Positions 8,427-16,637 of a stretch of DNA of 42,909 nucleotides are shown here, one piece after another. The translations under genes and the position numbers were made by a program. Within the stretch, counting starts at the first letter, position 1; each line of letters begins with the position of its first letter. Source of the DNA: Candidatus Hydrogenedentota bacterium (GTDB lineage Bacteria > Hydrogenedentota > Hydrogenedentia > Hydrogenedentales > CAITNO01); NCBI GenBank assembly GCA_903893795.1, contig CAITNO010000133.1:1-42909 (forward strand). The letters are read 5' to 3'. The notes beneath the pieces were generated by a model that was given only the letters and a program-made list of their open reading frames with translations, was not told where the DNA came from and made no database searches.

Positions 8427-8770
8427 ACGCTGAGGCGATAACCGCCCCGTGGCACCGGAATGAATGCAGGTGAATAGCCCGGTTTCGGCCGCAGGAGGAC
8501 TTCATCTGCTTGCGGCCGACGGTGTTGTCAGTTTGGCGAAACCGGCCTTTCCAGCGATGGCAGCAGGCTTCGTCGCTTGTTCAGGGTTCTTCCCGTTTGA
8601 CAGGGCAGGCGTGGCAAGTTACAATCCAAACAGCGCGTAGAACGGCGTTTTGGCCGTCCGGGGCGGGTTGTTTGGATGCAAAACGTCCTTGGGGACGATG
8701 GGCATACATGCCTCGACGGCCTTATACTGAATCCGGCCGGGTTTGAAAACGGGCGGAAGGATAAGCGGTC
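8427..8770. other. Intergenic stretch with a GC-rich hairpin
   Basis: These 344 bases lie between the HisG-like gene and the AAA+ gene. The only clear structure is an 8-bp inverted repeat, CGGCCGCA at 8486-8493 and TGCGGCCG at 8511-8518. It has a 17-base loop and no following T run, so it is a poor intrinsic terminator. A TATACT at 8723-8728 could be a -10 box for the AAA+ gene, but no -35 hexamer is visible. Confidence 0.4.
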
Positions 8771-10135
8771 ATGAGAGGGCTGACATTCGCCAATTTCACT
8801 GCCGATGAGAACAATCAGGCAGCCTTTGACGCCTGCCGAACGGTGGCTGCGCTGAAAGGCGAGCCCGGCAGACCGGTGACGCTCGTGGGGGAGAAGGGCA
8901 CCGGCAAAAGCCATCTGCTGTGGGCCATTGTCAATGAATACCGTGAAAAGCAGGCCCGTGTCGCTGTCGCGCTGATTAGCTCGGGCGACTTTCCGCGCAA
9001 AGTCCGGAACCTCGCCAATGATCCCGCCCCCATCATGAAAAACCGTCCCGCCGTGTTGCTGGTGGACGAAATGGAGCGGTTCAAGGAGAATCTGGCCGAA
9101 CTGGAAGCCGTGGTCCGCACCTTCTTGGACAATGGACACGTGGTGCTGCTGGCCAGCCGCATTCATCCCATCGCCCTTCCCGGATACAGCGGAAAATTCA
9201 AGTCCCTGCTGTCCTCCGGGTCGATTATCGGCATGCAGGCCACCGGGGCCACTTCGGATGACGGCGGCATGCCCTCCCTGGCACTGGAACGGATCTCCGG
9301 ACTGAAAAAGACCATTTCCAACCTGGAGCAGGAGCGGGACCGCCTTAAGGAAATCCTCGACGGCGCCTCCAAAGGGCCGGCACCGGAAGAGGCCGCCGCC
9401 GCAACGGCCCAATTGGAAGCGGAACGCGACCGCATCCGCGCCGCATTGGAGCGGAGCGAGGGCGACCTGTTTGAAACCTGTCAGGAGCTGTCTTCGGTCC
9501 GTGAATCGGCTGACAAGGCGGGCGCCGAATTGGACCTCGCGGCCGGTCTCGTCAAGGCCCTTTCCGACAAACTGGCAGAGGTGGAGACGGCCCAGCGGGC
9601 CCGCATCGAAGCCATTGACCAGGCACTGTCCGGTCTGGACCGGGATTTGGAAGTGCTCGCCGGGGATGCCCCTCCCGAAGGGGATGCGGCCCTGGCCGCC
9701 TATGACTCGCTCGTTGCGGAAAAGCATGCCGCCGAAGCGCAGTTGGATTCATCCCGCCGCGAAGGCGCCCGAAGCATGGCCCGGGCCAGCGTGTGGGCCG
9801 GAGAGGTGCAGCGCCTGCTGGACAGGGCTGCGGCGCTTCTTCTGATGGCCGATGAGGGGCCCGCCGTGGCCGAGGCCCGCAAGAATGTCAGCGACGCGAT
9901 GGTTCGTCTGGCGCGCGTGTTCGGCGGAACTTCCGGGGCGGACCCGGAGCCGGCCGAGGCGGGTCCGGCAAGGTCCCTGCCCAAACGGGTCATGCCCGGC
10001 GGTGCCGCGCTCACCGACGTGGTGAAGAAGGCCTTTGGCGACCCGGTGGACGACGGTGATGAAAGCGACGATTTCACCTACGCGGAACCCGCACCGGAAG
10101 AGGACGAGTCGGACACCGACCTTGACCGCCTATGA
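8771..10135 (+). CDS. DnaA-related AAA+ ATPase with coiled-coil extension
   Basis: 454 residues. The first 150 resemble the DnaA ATPase core: LTFANFTADENNQAAFDACR mirrors the DnaA entry segment TF-NF-VG--N--A--A. A Walker A motif GEKGTGKS follows at 40-47, then a Walker B-like AVLLVDEM at 94-101 and a sensor I-like VVLLASR at 124-130. The lid, sensor II and the DNA-binding domain IV of DnaA are absent. Instead residues 172 to about 350 form long charged heptad-rich coiled coils, followed by an Ala-rich part and a very acidic tail. It cannot be a replication initiator in the normal sense; the real dnaA is at 19930. A role as an ATP-dependent scaffold or regulator is inference. GGAAGGA precedes the ATG. 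Its stop overlaps the start of the HD gene (ATGA). Confidence 0.75.
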   Translation: MRGLTFANFTADENNQAAFDACRTVAALKGEPGRPVTLVGEKGTGKSHLLWAIVNEYREKQARVAVALISSGDFPRKVRNLANDPAPIMKNRPAVLLVDEMERFKENLAELEAVVRTFLDNGHVVLLASRIHPIALPGYSGKFKSLLSSGSIIGMQATGATSDDGGMPSLALERISGLKKTISNLEQERDRLKEILDGASKGPAPEEAAAATAQLEAERDRIRAALERSEGDLFETCQELSSVRESADKAGAELDLAAGLVKALSDKLAEVETAQRARIEAIDQALSGLDRDLEVLAGDAPPEGDAALAAYDSLVAEKHAAEAQLDSSRREGARSMARASVWAGEVQRLLDRAAALLLMADEGPAVAEARKNVSDAMVRLARVFGGTSGADPEPAEAGPARSLPKRVMPGGAALTDVVKKAFGDPVDDGDESDDFTYAEPAPEEDESDTDLDRL

Positions 10136-10701
10136 GCGGATTTGCCGAAAGGGCCATGGACCTGTTTCAGGCCCTGCACCCCCTTGACCGGGTGCCCCGT
10201 GCCGGATACCTCCTGCGCGGCGTGACCGAGCCGGAATCGGTTTCCGCCCACAGTCATGCAATAGCCCTCCTTGCCCTGCTCTTTCTGGACGAATACCCAG
10301 GCCGGTGGGACCGGGACACGACCCTGGCCATGGCGCTGGTGCATGACTTGGCGGAGTCGCAGTTGATGGACATCCCCATGCCCGTCGCCGACGCCCATAT
10401 GCGCGACGCCAAGCGCAACGCCGAGCAGGCCATTTTCGAGGGGCTTTTTGCCCGGTTTCCCGCCCGCTACGCCGAACTCCATGCCGCCTTTGCCGAGGCT
10501 TCCGTTCCCGAGGCCAAACTGCTTCGGGGGCTGGACAAGGCCCAGATGATGATTAAAGTGTCGGCCTATGAGGCCGAGGGCCGGGGCCGTCTGGCTGAAT
10601 TCTGGACCAACCCCGCAAACTTTAGGGACTTCGGCGTGCAGGAGGTTTCCGACCTGTTTGAGGCGATTTGCCGCCGCGCAGGCCGTGTCCGTCCGGTTTA
10701 G
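10132..10701 (+). CDS. HD-domain phosphohydrolase (YfbR/HDDC2-like)
   Basis: 189 residues. The HD metal site is complete: H40/H42 in SVSAHSHAIA, H71-D72 in ALVHDLAES, E75, and a downstream Asp (D135) in LLRGLDKAQMM. The order and spacing match HDDC2/YfbR-type 5'-nucleotidases acting on deoxynucleoside monophosphates, which is the best guess for its reaction. It starts four bases inside the end of the AAA+ gene, so the two are translationally coupled and probably made in fixed proportion. The remainder is ordinary in composition. Confidence 0.85.
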   Translation: MSGFAERAMDLFQALHPLDRVPRAGYLLRGVTEPESVSAHSHAIALLALLFLDEYPGRWDRDTTLAMALVHDLAESQLMDIPMPVADAHMRDAKRNAEQAIFEGLFARFPARYAELHAAFAEASVPEAKLLRGLDKAQMMIKVSAYEAEGRGRLAEFWTNPANFRDFGVQEVSDLFEAICRRAGRVRPV

Positions 10702-10794
10702 GCTGGCGGAACTCTTGCGTTTACCCAGGTATTCACTCGGTGTGGAAGTGTTTCTGACCATTGTCGGCAGCCAATCACCGGGAAAGGGCTTCCA

Positions 10795-11259
10795 GTGGAA
10801 AACAACAAGCTGACCATTATCATTGTCGTGGGCATCATCGCCTTCTTTGCCGCCCCCATTGTAATTCAGAAGCTGCGCCCTGTCGCGGCCCCCGCGCCCG
10901 TGGCGCCGGCACAGGTCGGTGTGCCGTCACCGGCCCCCGGGGGCTATCCTGGGGCTCCCAATGCCCCCGCACCGGGACAGGCCCCGGCACCGCTGCCCGG
11001 AGGGTTGAACGCGCAAACACTTCCGGGAACCATGTGGGAAGTGAGCGCCAAGCAGGGCACCATCAAGTTTCAGTTTAACCCCGGTGGCCAGGGGCTGGGG
11101 CTGCATCCCCTCATTGGCCAGATTCCGGCCACATGGAGCTGTTCGGGAAACCAGGTGAACGTAACGGCAACGGCCATGGGGCAGACCATGAACATTTCCG
11201 CCATGATTCAGGGCAATGACCTTGTCGGGCAGGGCTGCACCATCCGAAGGCTGCAGTAG
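10795..11259 (+). CDS. Membrane-anchored protein of unknown function
   Basis: 154 residues from a GTG start preceded by GAAAGGG. It has one N-terminal membrane helix (about 6-25, LTIIIVVGIIAFFAAPIVI), a Pro/Ala/Gly linker (about 30-75), and a small C-terminal domain beginning LPGTMWEVSAKQGTI with short beta strands and two cysteines. The C-terminal part, with its W-V-----G--KF-F-PGG pattern, looks like a small lipocalin-type or META-like beta barrel that would face the periplasm; this is only resemblance. It follows the HD gene by 93 bases. Confidence 0.6.
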   Translation: MENNKLTIIIVVGIIAFFAAPIVIQKLRPVAAPAPVAPAQVGVPSPAPGGYPGAPNAPAPGQAPAPLPGGLNAQTLPGTMWEVSAKQGTIKFQFNPGGQGLGLHPLIGQIPATWSCSGNQVNVTATAMGQTMNISAMIQGNDLVGQGCTIRRLQ

Positions 11260-11290
11260 TCCTTTTGACGCATCTATGGATGTAGAGTGG

Positions 11291-11310
11291 GGCAGACATT
11301 CCTGTCTGCC
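11291..11310. repeat. Short perfect hairpin GGCAGACA-TTCC-TGTCTGCC
   Basis: An 8-bp perfect stem with a four-base loop, 31 bases after the stop at 11259. A run of weak T content (GTCTTATCTT) follows, so it could end the upstream transcript. Its shape, with ACATTCCTGT at the centre, is also typical of small dispersed palindromic repeats. A similar hairpin stands at 42737-42768. Confidence 0.5.
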
Positions 11311-11431
11311 GTCTTATCTTCAATGGATTTCTGGATTCTCACCGTTGAATTCGATATTCTCACCTGGGCGGCGTCTCCCTTGGGGATGCCCTCAACCACA
11401 ACAAACCGCGCACACCGGAGGCCGAATCAGC

Positions 11432-12262
11432 ATGACCCAGCGTTTTGAGGGCAAGAGCGTATTTATCACCGGCGCATCCTCCGGAATCGGCGCCGCCATG
11501 GCGAGAGCCTTCGCTGCCGAAGGGGCCGGGGTGGCACTGCTGGCGCGGCGCACCGACAAGCTTGGGCAGGTGAAGCACGAGATAGAGGCCCATGCCGGAA
11601 GGGCTTTGGTATTTCAATGCGATGTGACCGATGCGGAAGGGCTGAAAGCGGCCGTGGAACAAACCGTTGCGGCTTTTGGCGGGATTGACGTGGTGCTGGC
11701 CAATGCCGGATTCGGGATTTCCGGACCTTTTGAGAACTTGGGCGTGGACGATTTTCGCCGCCAGTTCGAGGTCAATGTCTTTGGCATGATGAACACCATC
11801 TACGCCGCGCTTCCCGCGCTGAAAAAGTCCAAGGGACGGCTTGGTCTGCTGGGCAGTGTGGCGGGCAAACTCGGCACCCCCATGACTTCGCCCTACAATG
11901 TGAGCAAGTACGCCGTCAACGGCCTTGCGGACTGTATCTATCACGAATTCGACGAGGTCGGCATATCGGTCACCTGCATCAACCCCGGCTTCGTCGAAAG
12001 CGAGATTCGCAGCGTCAACAACGACGGCGTCTACACCGGAAATCCCGACCCTGTGCCGGGCCGCTTCATCATGCCCGCCGAAAAGGCCGCCCGCCTGATT
12101 GTTGACGCAGTGTATCGGCGTCGTCCGGAACTCATCCTCACCCGCTTGGGGAAACTCGCGCTCTTTATCAATCGGCTTTTTCCCGGATTCACGCGTTGGA
12201 CCGTTCGGCGTTTCACGCGGGGAAAACTGGCAGCCTTCCAAAAGAAGCGCCGCGCGGTGTAA
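11432..12262 (+). CDS. Short-chain dehydrogenase/reductase (SDR)
   Basis: 276 residues of the classical SDR family, a NAD(P)-dependent alcohol/ketone oxidoreductase. Seen: the nucleotide-binding TGASSGIG (13-20); the basic ARRTDKL loop that favours NADP; the NAG motif at 91-93; and the catalytic Ser (S142 in LLGSVAGKLG), Tyr (Y155) and Lys (K159) in SPYNVSKY. The C-terminal tail is basic and hydrophobic (LFINRLFPGFTRW), as in membrane-associated members acting on lipids or sterol-like substrates. The ATG at 11432 is preceded by CGGAGG; longer reading upstream crosses a hairpin and has no SDR similarity. The substrate is unknown. Confidence 0.92.
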   Translation: MTQRFEGKSVFITGASSGIGAAMARAFAAEGAGVALLARRTDKLGQVKHEIEAHAGRALVFQCDVTDAEGLKAAVEQTVAAFGGIDVVLANAGFGISGPFENLGVDDFRRQFEVNVFGMMNTIYAALPALKKSKGRLGLLGSVAGKLGTPMTSPYNVSKYAVNGLADCIYHEFDEVGISVTCINPGFVESEIRSVNNDGVYTGNPDPVPGRFIMPAEKAARLIVDAVYRRRPELILTRLGKLALFINRLFPGFTRWTVRRFTRGKLAAFQKKRRAV

Positions 12263-12412
12263 CGTCCCGATCATTAGACTTGCCTGACCCGGGCACTGCC
12301 AAGTGCCTGAGACTGCGGCTTATTCTTGGGAATGTGGCTAACCCCCTGACTGTTGAAAAGAAAACGATGTTGAAGACTTCAGACACAGTCAACTTTTAGA
12401 AAGGGTGAGAGC

Positions 12413-13120
12413 ATGCCTATAGGAAAACGGGCGGTGGCGGAATTTATCGGCACTTTCTGGCTTGTCTTTGGCGGTTGCGGAAGCGCCGTGTTGGCTGCCG
12501 GGGTGCCCAATGTCGGCATTGGTTATGTGGGAGTGGCCCTCGCCTTCGGACTCACGGTGCTGACCATGGCCTTTGCCATCGGGCACATCTCCGGGTGCCA
12601 TTTGAATCCTGCGGTTTCAGTCGGACTGCTGGTGGGAAAACGCTTCCCGGCGGCGGACCTTATCCCCTATGTCATCGCGCAGGTGCTGGGAGGCATTGCG
12701 GGTGCCGGGATACTCTATCTCATTGCCAGCGGCAACGCATCCTTCAGCCTGGCGGGCGGCTTTGCCGCCAACGGTTACGGCGCGCATTCGCCCCAGGGGT
12801 ACACCATGGCAGCCGGGCTGGTCGCCGAAATCGTGCTTACTTTCATGTTTCTCATGATTATTCTCGGCGCCACGGACAAACGCGCCCCAGCCGGATTCGC
12901 CCCCATCGCCATCGGTCTGGCACTCACACTCATCCACCTTATCGGCATTCCGGTGACCAACCTGTCGGTCAATCCTGCGCGCAGCACCGGGCCCGCCGTG
13001 TTTGTCGGCGGTTGGGCCATAGCCCAGTTGTGGCTGTTCTGGGTGGCTCCGATAGTGGGCGCGGCTCTGGCCGGACTAGTCTATCCGGCTATCGCCGGAG
13101 AGGCGGACAAGGGAAAATAG
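12413..13120 (+). CDS. aqpZ: Aquaporin Z, water channel
   Basis: Inner-membrane major intrinsic protein, 235 residues with six membrane helices and two half-helices. Both pore motifs are present, HLNPAVS and SVNPARSTGPA. The selectivity filter is of the strict water type: Phe in AFGLTVLTMAF, His in LALTLIHLIG, Thr in PVTNLS and Arg in NPARS, as in E. coli AqpZ, with which whole segments agree. Glycerol facilitators would carry Asp after the second NPA motif. AAGGGTGAG precedes the ATG. It is probably a single-gene unit, convergent with the GGEEF gene. Confidence 0.96.
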   Translation: MPIGKRAVAEFIGTFWLVFGGCGSAVLAAGVPNVGIGYVGVALAFGLTVLTMAFAIGHISGCHLNPAVSVGLLVGKRFPAADLIPYVIAQVLGGIAGAGILYLIASGNASFSLAGGFAANGYGAHSPQGYTMAAGLVAEIVLTFMFLMIILGATDKRAPAGFAPIAIGLALTLIHLIGIPVTNLSVNPARSTGPAVFVGGWAIAQLWLFWVAPIVGAALAGLVYPAIAGEADKGK

Positions 13121-13266
13121 GACCAGCCTGATTGGGTTCGCAGTGCACCAACGGCCGCCGAAAAGCCGGCCGGTATCTGCTGGTTCGCCACGACGGGGCA
13201 AAGAGCCAAGTCTCACGGAATGTCGAGGAGGCTCATGTGTCAAGTAGTGCGCGCACTTTTGAGGCG

Positions 13267-14220
13267 CTACCGACCCTCTATCGTTCTGGGTGAGCCATCC
13301 GATCCGTCTTGGAAGCAAACTTGGTTTCTGCCCGTTTCCTTGGCGCGATAGAGACACACGTCACTGCGTTTGATGCACTGGGCCACATCATCCTCGTCTC
13401 GGTGGATACTCAGCCCTATGCTGACGGTGACCGAAATGTTCTGACCATTGTGCATGATGCGCGCCGATTCCACGCCAAGGCGAGCCCTTTCGGCCACGGC
13501 GACCGCCTGAGGCAGGTCCATCTCCACTAGGAGGATGAGGAATTCTTCCCCGCCCCAACGCACGCAAAGATCCCCGCCGCGCGTGTGGTCCTGCAAAATC
13601 CGGGCAATTTCCACCAGCACAGCATCACCGGCGTCGTGACCGTGGGTGTCATTGACGCGTTTGAAGTGGTCTATATCGGCAATCATGATGGCAAAACTTC
13701 GCGTTGACCGTTCTGCCCGGTGCGTCTCCCTCCTCAGCAGTTCCCCGATGCCCCGTCGGTTACGCAGGCCGGTCAGCGAGTCCGTCTGGGAGGCGGTTTC
13801 CAGTTCCTGGTTCTTGCGGAGAAGCTCCTCGCGGTTGGATGCGAGTTTTTCCACCATGGCGTTGAAGCTCTCAGAGAACTCGCCCATGAAATCCACGCGC
13901 TGGGAAAGGTCCCCCTTGGCGACCTGCTGGGTTTTCCAGGTGAGGTGGCGCAGATTGGCCTGAAGGTTCTTCGCGCAGTCGACCAGTGCCATCCGGCCTC
14001 GGGGGGCCTGATAGTCCAAGTCGCCCCGTGACAATGCGTACAAGAACGGTTGCACGGAACCATATTCGTAAATGAGCCGGTTGGCACAGCGCGTCAAGGC
14101 TCCCAGTTCGCCCTCCGGAAGCTCGGGCGGCAGGTGGATGGGTTCGGGCACCTTGCCGCTCATGAGGCTCTGGATGGCCTCCGTAATCCGGGCGATTTGA
14201 TTGTCAACTGCACTGGGCAT
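13267..14220 (-). CDS. Diguanylate cyclase, GGEEF with HAMP-like linker
   Basis: 317 residues without a membrane segment. An N-terminal helical region leads into a HAMP-like/coiled-coil stretch (about 82-145, with AKGDLSQRVDFMGEFSESF), followed by a GGDEF domain. The metal site IADIDHFKRVND and the active GGEEF (223-227) are intact, and the inhibitory site RGGD (214-217) is at the right distance, so it should make c-di-GMP with product feedback. It begins 13 bases after the stop of the V4R gene on the same strand. The two look like a split sensor and output: the V4R protein senses, this protein signals. Confidence 0.92.
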   Translation of the reverse strand: MPSAVDNQIARITEAIQSLMSGKVPEPIHLPPELPEGELGALTRCANRLIYEYGSVQPFLYALSRGDLDYQAPRGRMALVDCAKNLQANLRHLTWKTQQVAKGDLSQRVDFMGEFSESFNAMVEKLASNREELLRKNQELETASQTDSLTGLRNRRGIGELLRRETHRAERSTRSFAIMIADIDHFKRVNDTHGHDAGDAVLVEIARILQDHTRGGDLCVRWGGEEFLILLVEMDLPQAVAVAERARLGVESARIMHNGQNISVTVSIGLSIHRDEDDVAQCIKRSDVCLYRAKETGRNQVCFQDGSDGSPRTIEGR

Positions 14221-14233
14221 CAGACGGAACCTT

Positions 14234-14761
14234 TCAAGTCGCCGGTTTCACGTCGAAGCGGCACACCCGATCACCGGAGCACCAGCAGTCCACCTCTTTC
14301 ACCAGAAACTCCCGCTTTGCATATGCCCCCAGCAGACCGGCGATGAAACCCTCGTCATAGGTGCAGATTTCCTCATCACAAACCGGAAGGCCCGAGCAGT
14401 CCAAATCCTCCGCGACCGTCATGGTAAAGGTCAGCTTCTCCAGGTCGGCCTTCTCAATCCGAAGGATGCCCACCCCCATGCTTTTCAGGACTTCCTGAAG
14501 TTCGGCGATAAAGGCCTGGAATTCGCTCTCTTTTGTGATGAGTTTGTCGTAGAAGTGCATTCCTGCCGTCTTGCCCGACTGGTAGAACACACGGTCTGCC
14601 GCGGCGACCCCGAACTCCTTAATGAGCGTGTCCCGAAGCGTGAACTGCATGAGCCGATACACGGCAACATCCGTGGTGGGTCCAAGGTGGGGCCGACCCT
14701 GGGTTACATCGCCCAGCATGGTCCAGTCGAATTGTGTGTCTTCCCGCTCTTCTTTGAACAT
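14234..14761 (-). CDS. V4R-domain sensor protein
   Basis: 175 residues. The C-terminal half has the V4R (4-vinyl reductase) pattern: ICTYDEGFIAGLLG, then REFLVKEVDCWCSGDRVCRFDV, with the conserved Glu, three Cys and GD. The N-terminal part resembles the helical activator region of related small-molecule sensors (LRDTLIKEFG, FYQSGKTAGMHFY). V4R domains bind hydrocarbons or other small hydrophobic ligands, and the cysteines may hold Zn2+. AAGGAAG precedes the ATG. Co-transcription with the GGEEF cyclase suggests ligand-controlled c-di-GMP synthesis. Confidence 0.82.
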   Translation of the reverse strand: MFKEEREDTQFDWTMLGDVTQGRPHLGPTTDVAVYRLMQFTLRDTLIKEFGVAAADRVFYQSGKTAGMHFYDKLITKESEFQAFIAELQEVLKSMGVGILRIEKADLEKLTFTMTVAEDLDCSGLPVCDEEICTYDEGFIAGLLGAYAKREFLVKEVDCWCSGDRVCRFDVKPAT

Positions 14762-15187
14762 CTACTGCTTCCTTTTGCTCGTGCTTTTGAGCTTGCTGCG
14801 GATATGCAGACGGTGTAGGAATTTGTATATCTGGCGCCGTGGAATCGGGAGGTCAATGCTGCTGTTTGCCGTCCGGCGCAGGAACAGTCGGCTACTTGAG
14901 TATAAGCGGCAATCTGCGGTAGGTCAAAATCCTTATAAAACGCACCATACATCATATAGACTGCGGTAGCCATGCCACGGTGTCCCCCAAATGATATTTC
15001 CGCGGATGTGTGTCGATTTTGACCAAGAGCTTCACCTTTTCGGTCGTTACCAAGAAACGGAAGCGCAGACTGTAACATTACCCGCTTGAAGCCCTAACAT
15101 TGCCCAAAGTATCATCCACGATTATGGGGTGCGTACGGGGGACTTTGTCGTTGGCCTAAGAGATAACATTTTTGTGAACGCTCCGTA
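14762..15187. other. Intergenic region between divergent units
   Basis: About 430 bases without a credible gene, between the V4R start and the promoter of the MFS gene. An open frame on the minus strand (14704-15078) overlaps the V4R gene, has no ribosome site and a shadow-like composition. TTGACC and GATATA occur on the minus strand near 14840-14856 but at poor spacing. Base content is more AT-rich than the flanking genes, as expected for two regulatory regions back to back. Confidence 0.5.
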
Positions 15188-15216
15188 TTGCGCCATGTAC
15201 CGAAAATCCATAAAAT
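15188..15216 (+). promoter_or_regulatory. Sigma-70-type promoter TTGCGC-N17-TAAAAT
   Basis: TTGCGC at 15188-15193 and TAAAAT at 15211-15216 are 17 bases apart. They stand 40 bases before the MFS gene, which has AGGAG at 15243-15247. This is almost the same promoter as the one at 3744-3772. Confidence 0.65.
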
Positions 15217-15255
15217 ACAGGTTTCCGGACCTTCCCCCGCTCAGGAGTTCTTATC

Positions 15256-16605
15256 ATGTCCAATAGCCCCGCAGATGCCGCTGAAAACGTCGGTGTGCTG
15301 ACCCCTGCCCACCGTTATTGGCGGTGGAATGTCCTGTTGAGCACCTATTTTGCCTATTCGGGCTTCTATCTCTGCCGAAAAGTATACAGTCTCACCAAGC
15401 CGCTCATTGCGAAATCGGTTGCCGATGGGGGACTTGGCCTTGACTGGAATCAGATTGCGAACATCTGGACCGCCTTTCTGTTCGCTTATATGCTCGGACA
15501 GTTTATCACCAGCTTCCTGGGCCGGAAATGGGCGCCCAAGACGCTGCTGGTGGGCGGACTTGGCCTGTCCATGCTGGTCAATCTGGTCTTTGGTTTCGCG
15601 AACAGCTACTGGACCTTTTTAATCTTCATGGTGTTCAACGGTTTCCTGCAGTCCACCGGCTGGCCCAGCAGTGTCGGTGCGGTGGCCCACTGGATTCGGC
15701 CGCAGGAACGCGGGATTATCATGGGCGCATGGTCCACGAGCCACATCGTGGGCACGATGGTGGTAAAGGCCGTAGGCGGTCTGCTGCTGGCCTACGCGGG
15801 ATGGCGCTGGTCTTTCTGGGGCGCGACCATGGTCGCGTCGCTGTTCTGGGCGATGCTCATTTGGCGGCACCACGACAAGCCTGAGGATGTGGGGCTGGCT
15901 CCGCTGGTGATTCCGGCGCAGGACAACGAGGCGGATATTCAGGAGGAGGGCGGCGAGCACCTGTCGCTCGCCGAATATTTCCGGCTGGCCCTTCATCCCG
16001 TGGTTTTGATGATGGGCTTCTCCTACCTGTGCGTCAAGTTTCTTCGCTATGCCCTCGATTCATGGCTGCCTACCTTCCTTGTCGTCCAGATGCACGTCTC
16101 CCCAGACCATGCGAGCTACTACTCCATGGTGTACGACATCTGCGGCATCCTGCCCGCCGTCTTGGCGGGGTGGGCTCTGGACCGCCTCTTCCGGGGCAAT
16201 TGGGCGATGTTGTGTCTGATCGCAGCCGTGGGCATGATAGGTGGCTTCGTCATTGCGCTCACTTTTGACGGCAGCGCCATGGCCGTGGCGCTCAGCTTCG
16301 GCGTGGTCGGGTTTATGATTTTCGGGCCGGAGACATTGCTGAGCGGCGCGGCGTCGGTGCAGGTGGCGGGGGAGAAAAACGGACTGGCCGTGGCGGGGTT
16401 GGTGAACGGCATCGGTAGCATCGGACCCATTCTTCAGGAGACTGTCATCGGCAGCCTGATGAAAAGTGACGAGGCGCACGGCATGCGCAACACCAATTTT
16501 ATGTGTTTGTGCCTGTGCATCTTCTTCTTCGTATTCATGGCGGTGGCCACCTGGTTGCGGCGTCGAGCGATAGCAAGAAAAGCGGCCCAGGCTTCCGCCA
16601 ATTAA
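15256..16605 (+). CDS. MFS transporter, organophosphate:phosphate antiporter type (GlpT/UhpT-like)
   Basis: 449 residues, about 12 membrane helices. The N-terminal segment with YFAYSGFYLCRKVYSLTKP carries the Arg of the phosphate-binding site seen in GlpT/UhpT. ARG and Lys-rich cytoplasmic loops follow, together with FNGFLQSTGWPSSVGAVAHW and ERGIIMGAWSTSHIVG, all typical of the OPA family. Family members exchange glycerol-3-phosphate, hexose phosphates or phosphoglycerate for phosphate; which one is not clear. The aminotransferase gene follows after 32 bases, and the pair shares one promoter and terminator. Confidence 0.88.
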   Translation: MSNSPADAAENVGVLTPAHRYWRWNVLLSTYFAYSGFYLCRKVYSLTKPLIAKSVADGGLGLDWNQIANIWTAFLFAYMLGQFITSFLGRKWAPKTLLVGGLGLSMLVNLVFGFANSYWTFLIFMVFNGFLQSTGWPSSVGAVAHWIRPQERGIIMGAWSTSHIVGTMVVKAVGGLLLAYAGWRWSFWGATMVASLFWAMLIWRHHDKPEDVGLAPLVIPAQDNEADIQEEGGEHLSLAEYFRLALHPVVLMMGFSYLCVKFLRYALDSWLPTFLVVQMHVSPDHASYYSMVYDICGILPAVLAGWALDRLFRGNWAMLCLIAAVGMIGGFVIALTFDGSAMAVALSFGVVGFMIFGPETLLSGAASVQVAGEKNGLAVAGLVNGIGSIGPILQETVIGSLMKSDEAHGMRNTNFMCLCLCIFFFVFMAVATWLRRRAIARKAAQASAN

Positions 16606-16637
16606 CCCCTGTTTCCAGAAATAGAAGGAATCCAGTC

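Noticed and set aside
11216..11431. N-terminal extension of the short-chain dehydrogenase
   Set aside because: It overlaps the end of the previous gene and the hairpin at 11291 and has no similarity to the family; the ATG at 11432 has its own ribosome site.
12292..12307. Small hairpin GGCACT/AGTGCC after the dehydrogenase
   Set aside because: A stem of six with no T run is too weak to call a terminator.
14704..15078. A 124-residue minus-strand frame in the V4R upstream region
   Set aside because: It overlaps the V4R start in another frame, has no ribosome site and no domain.
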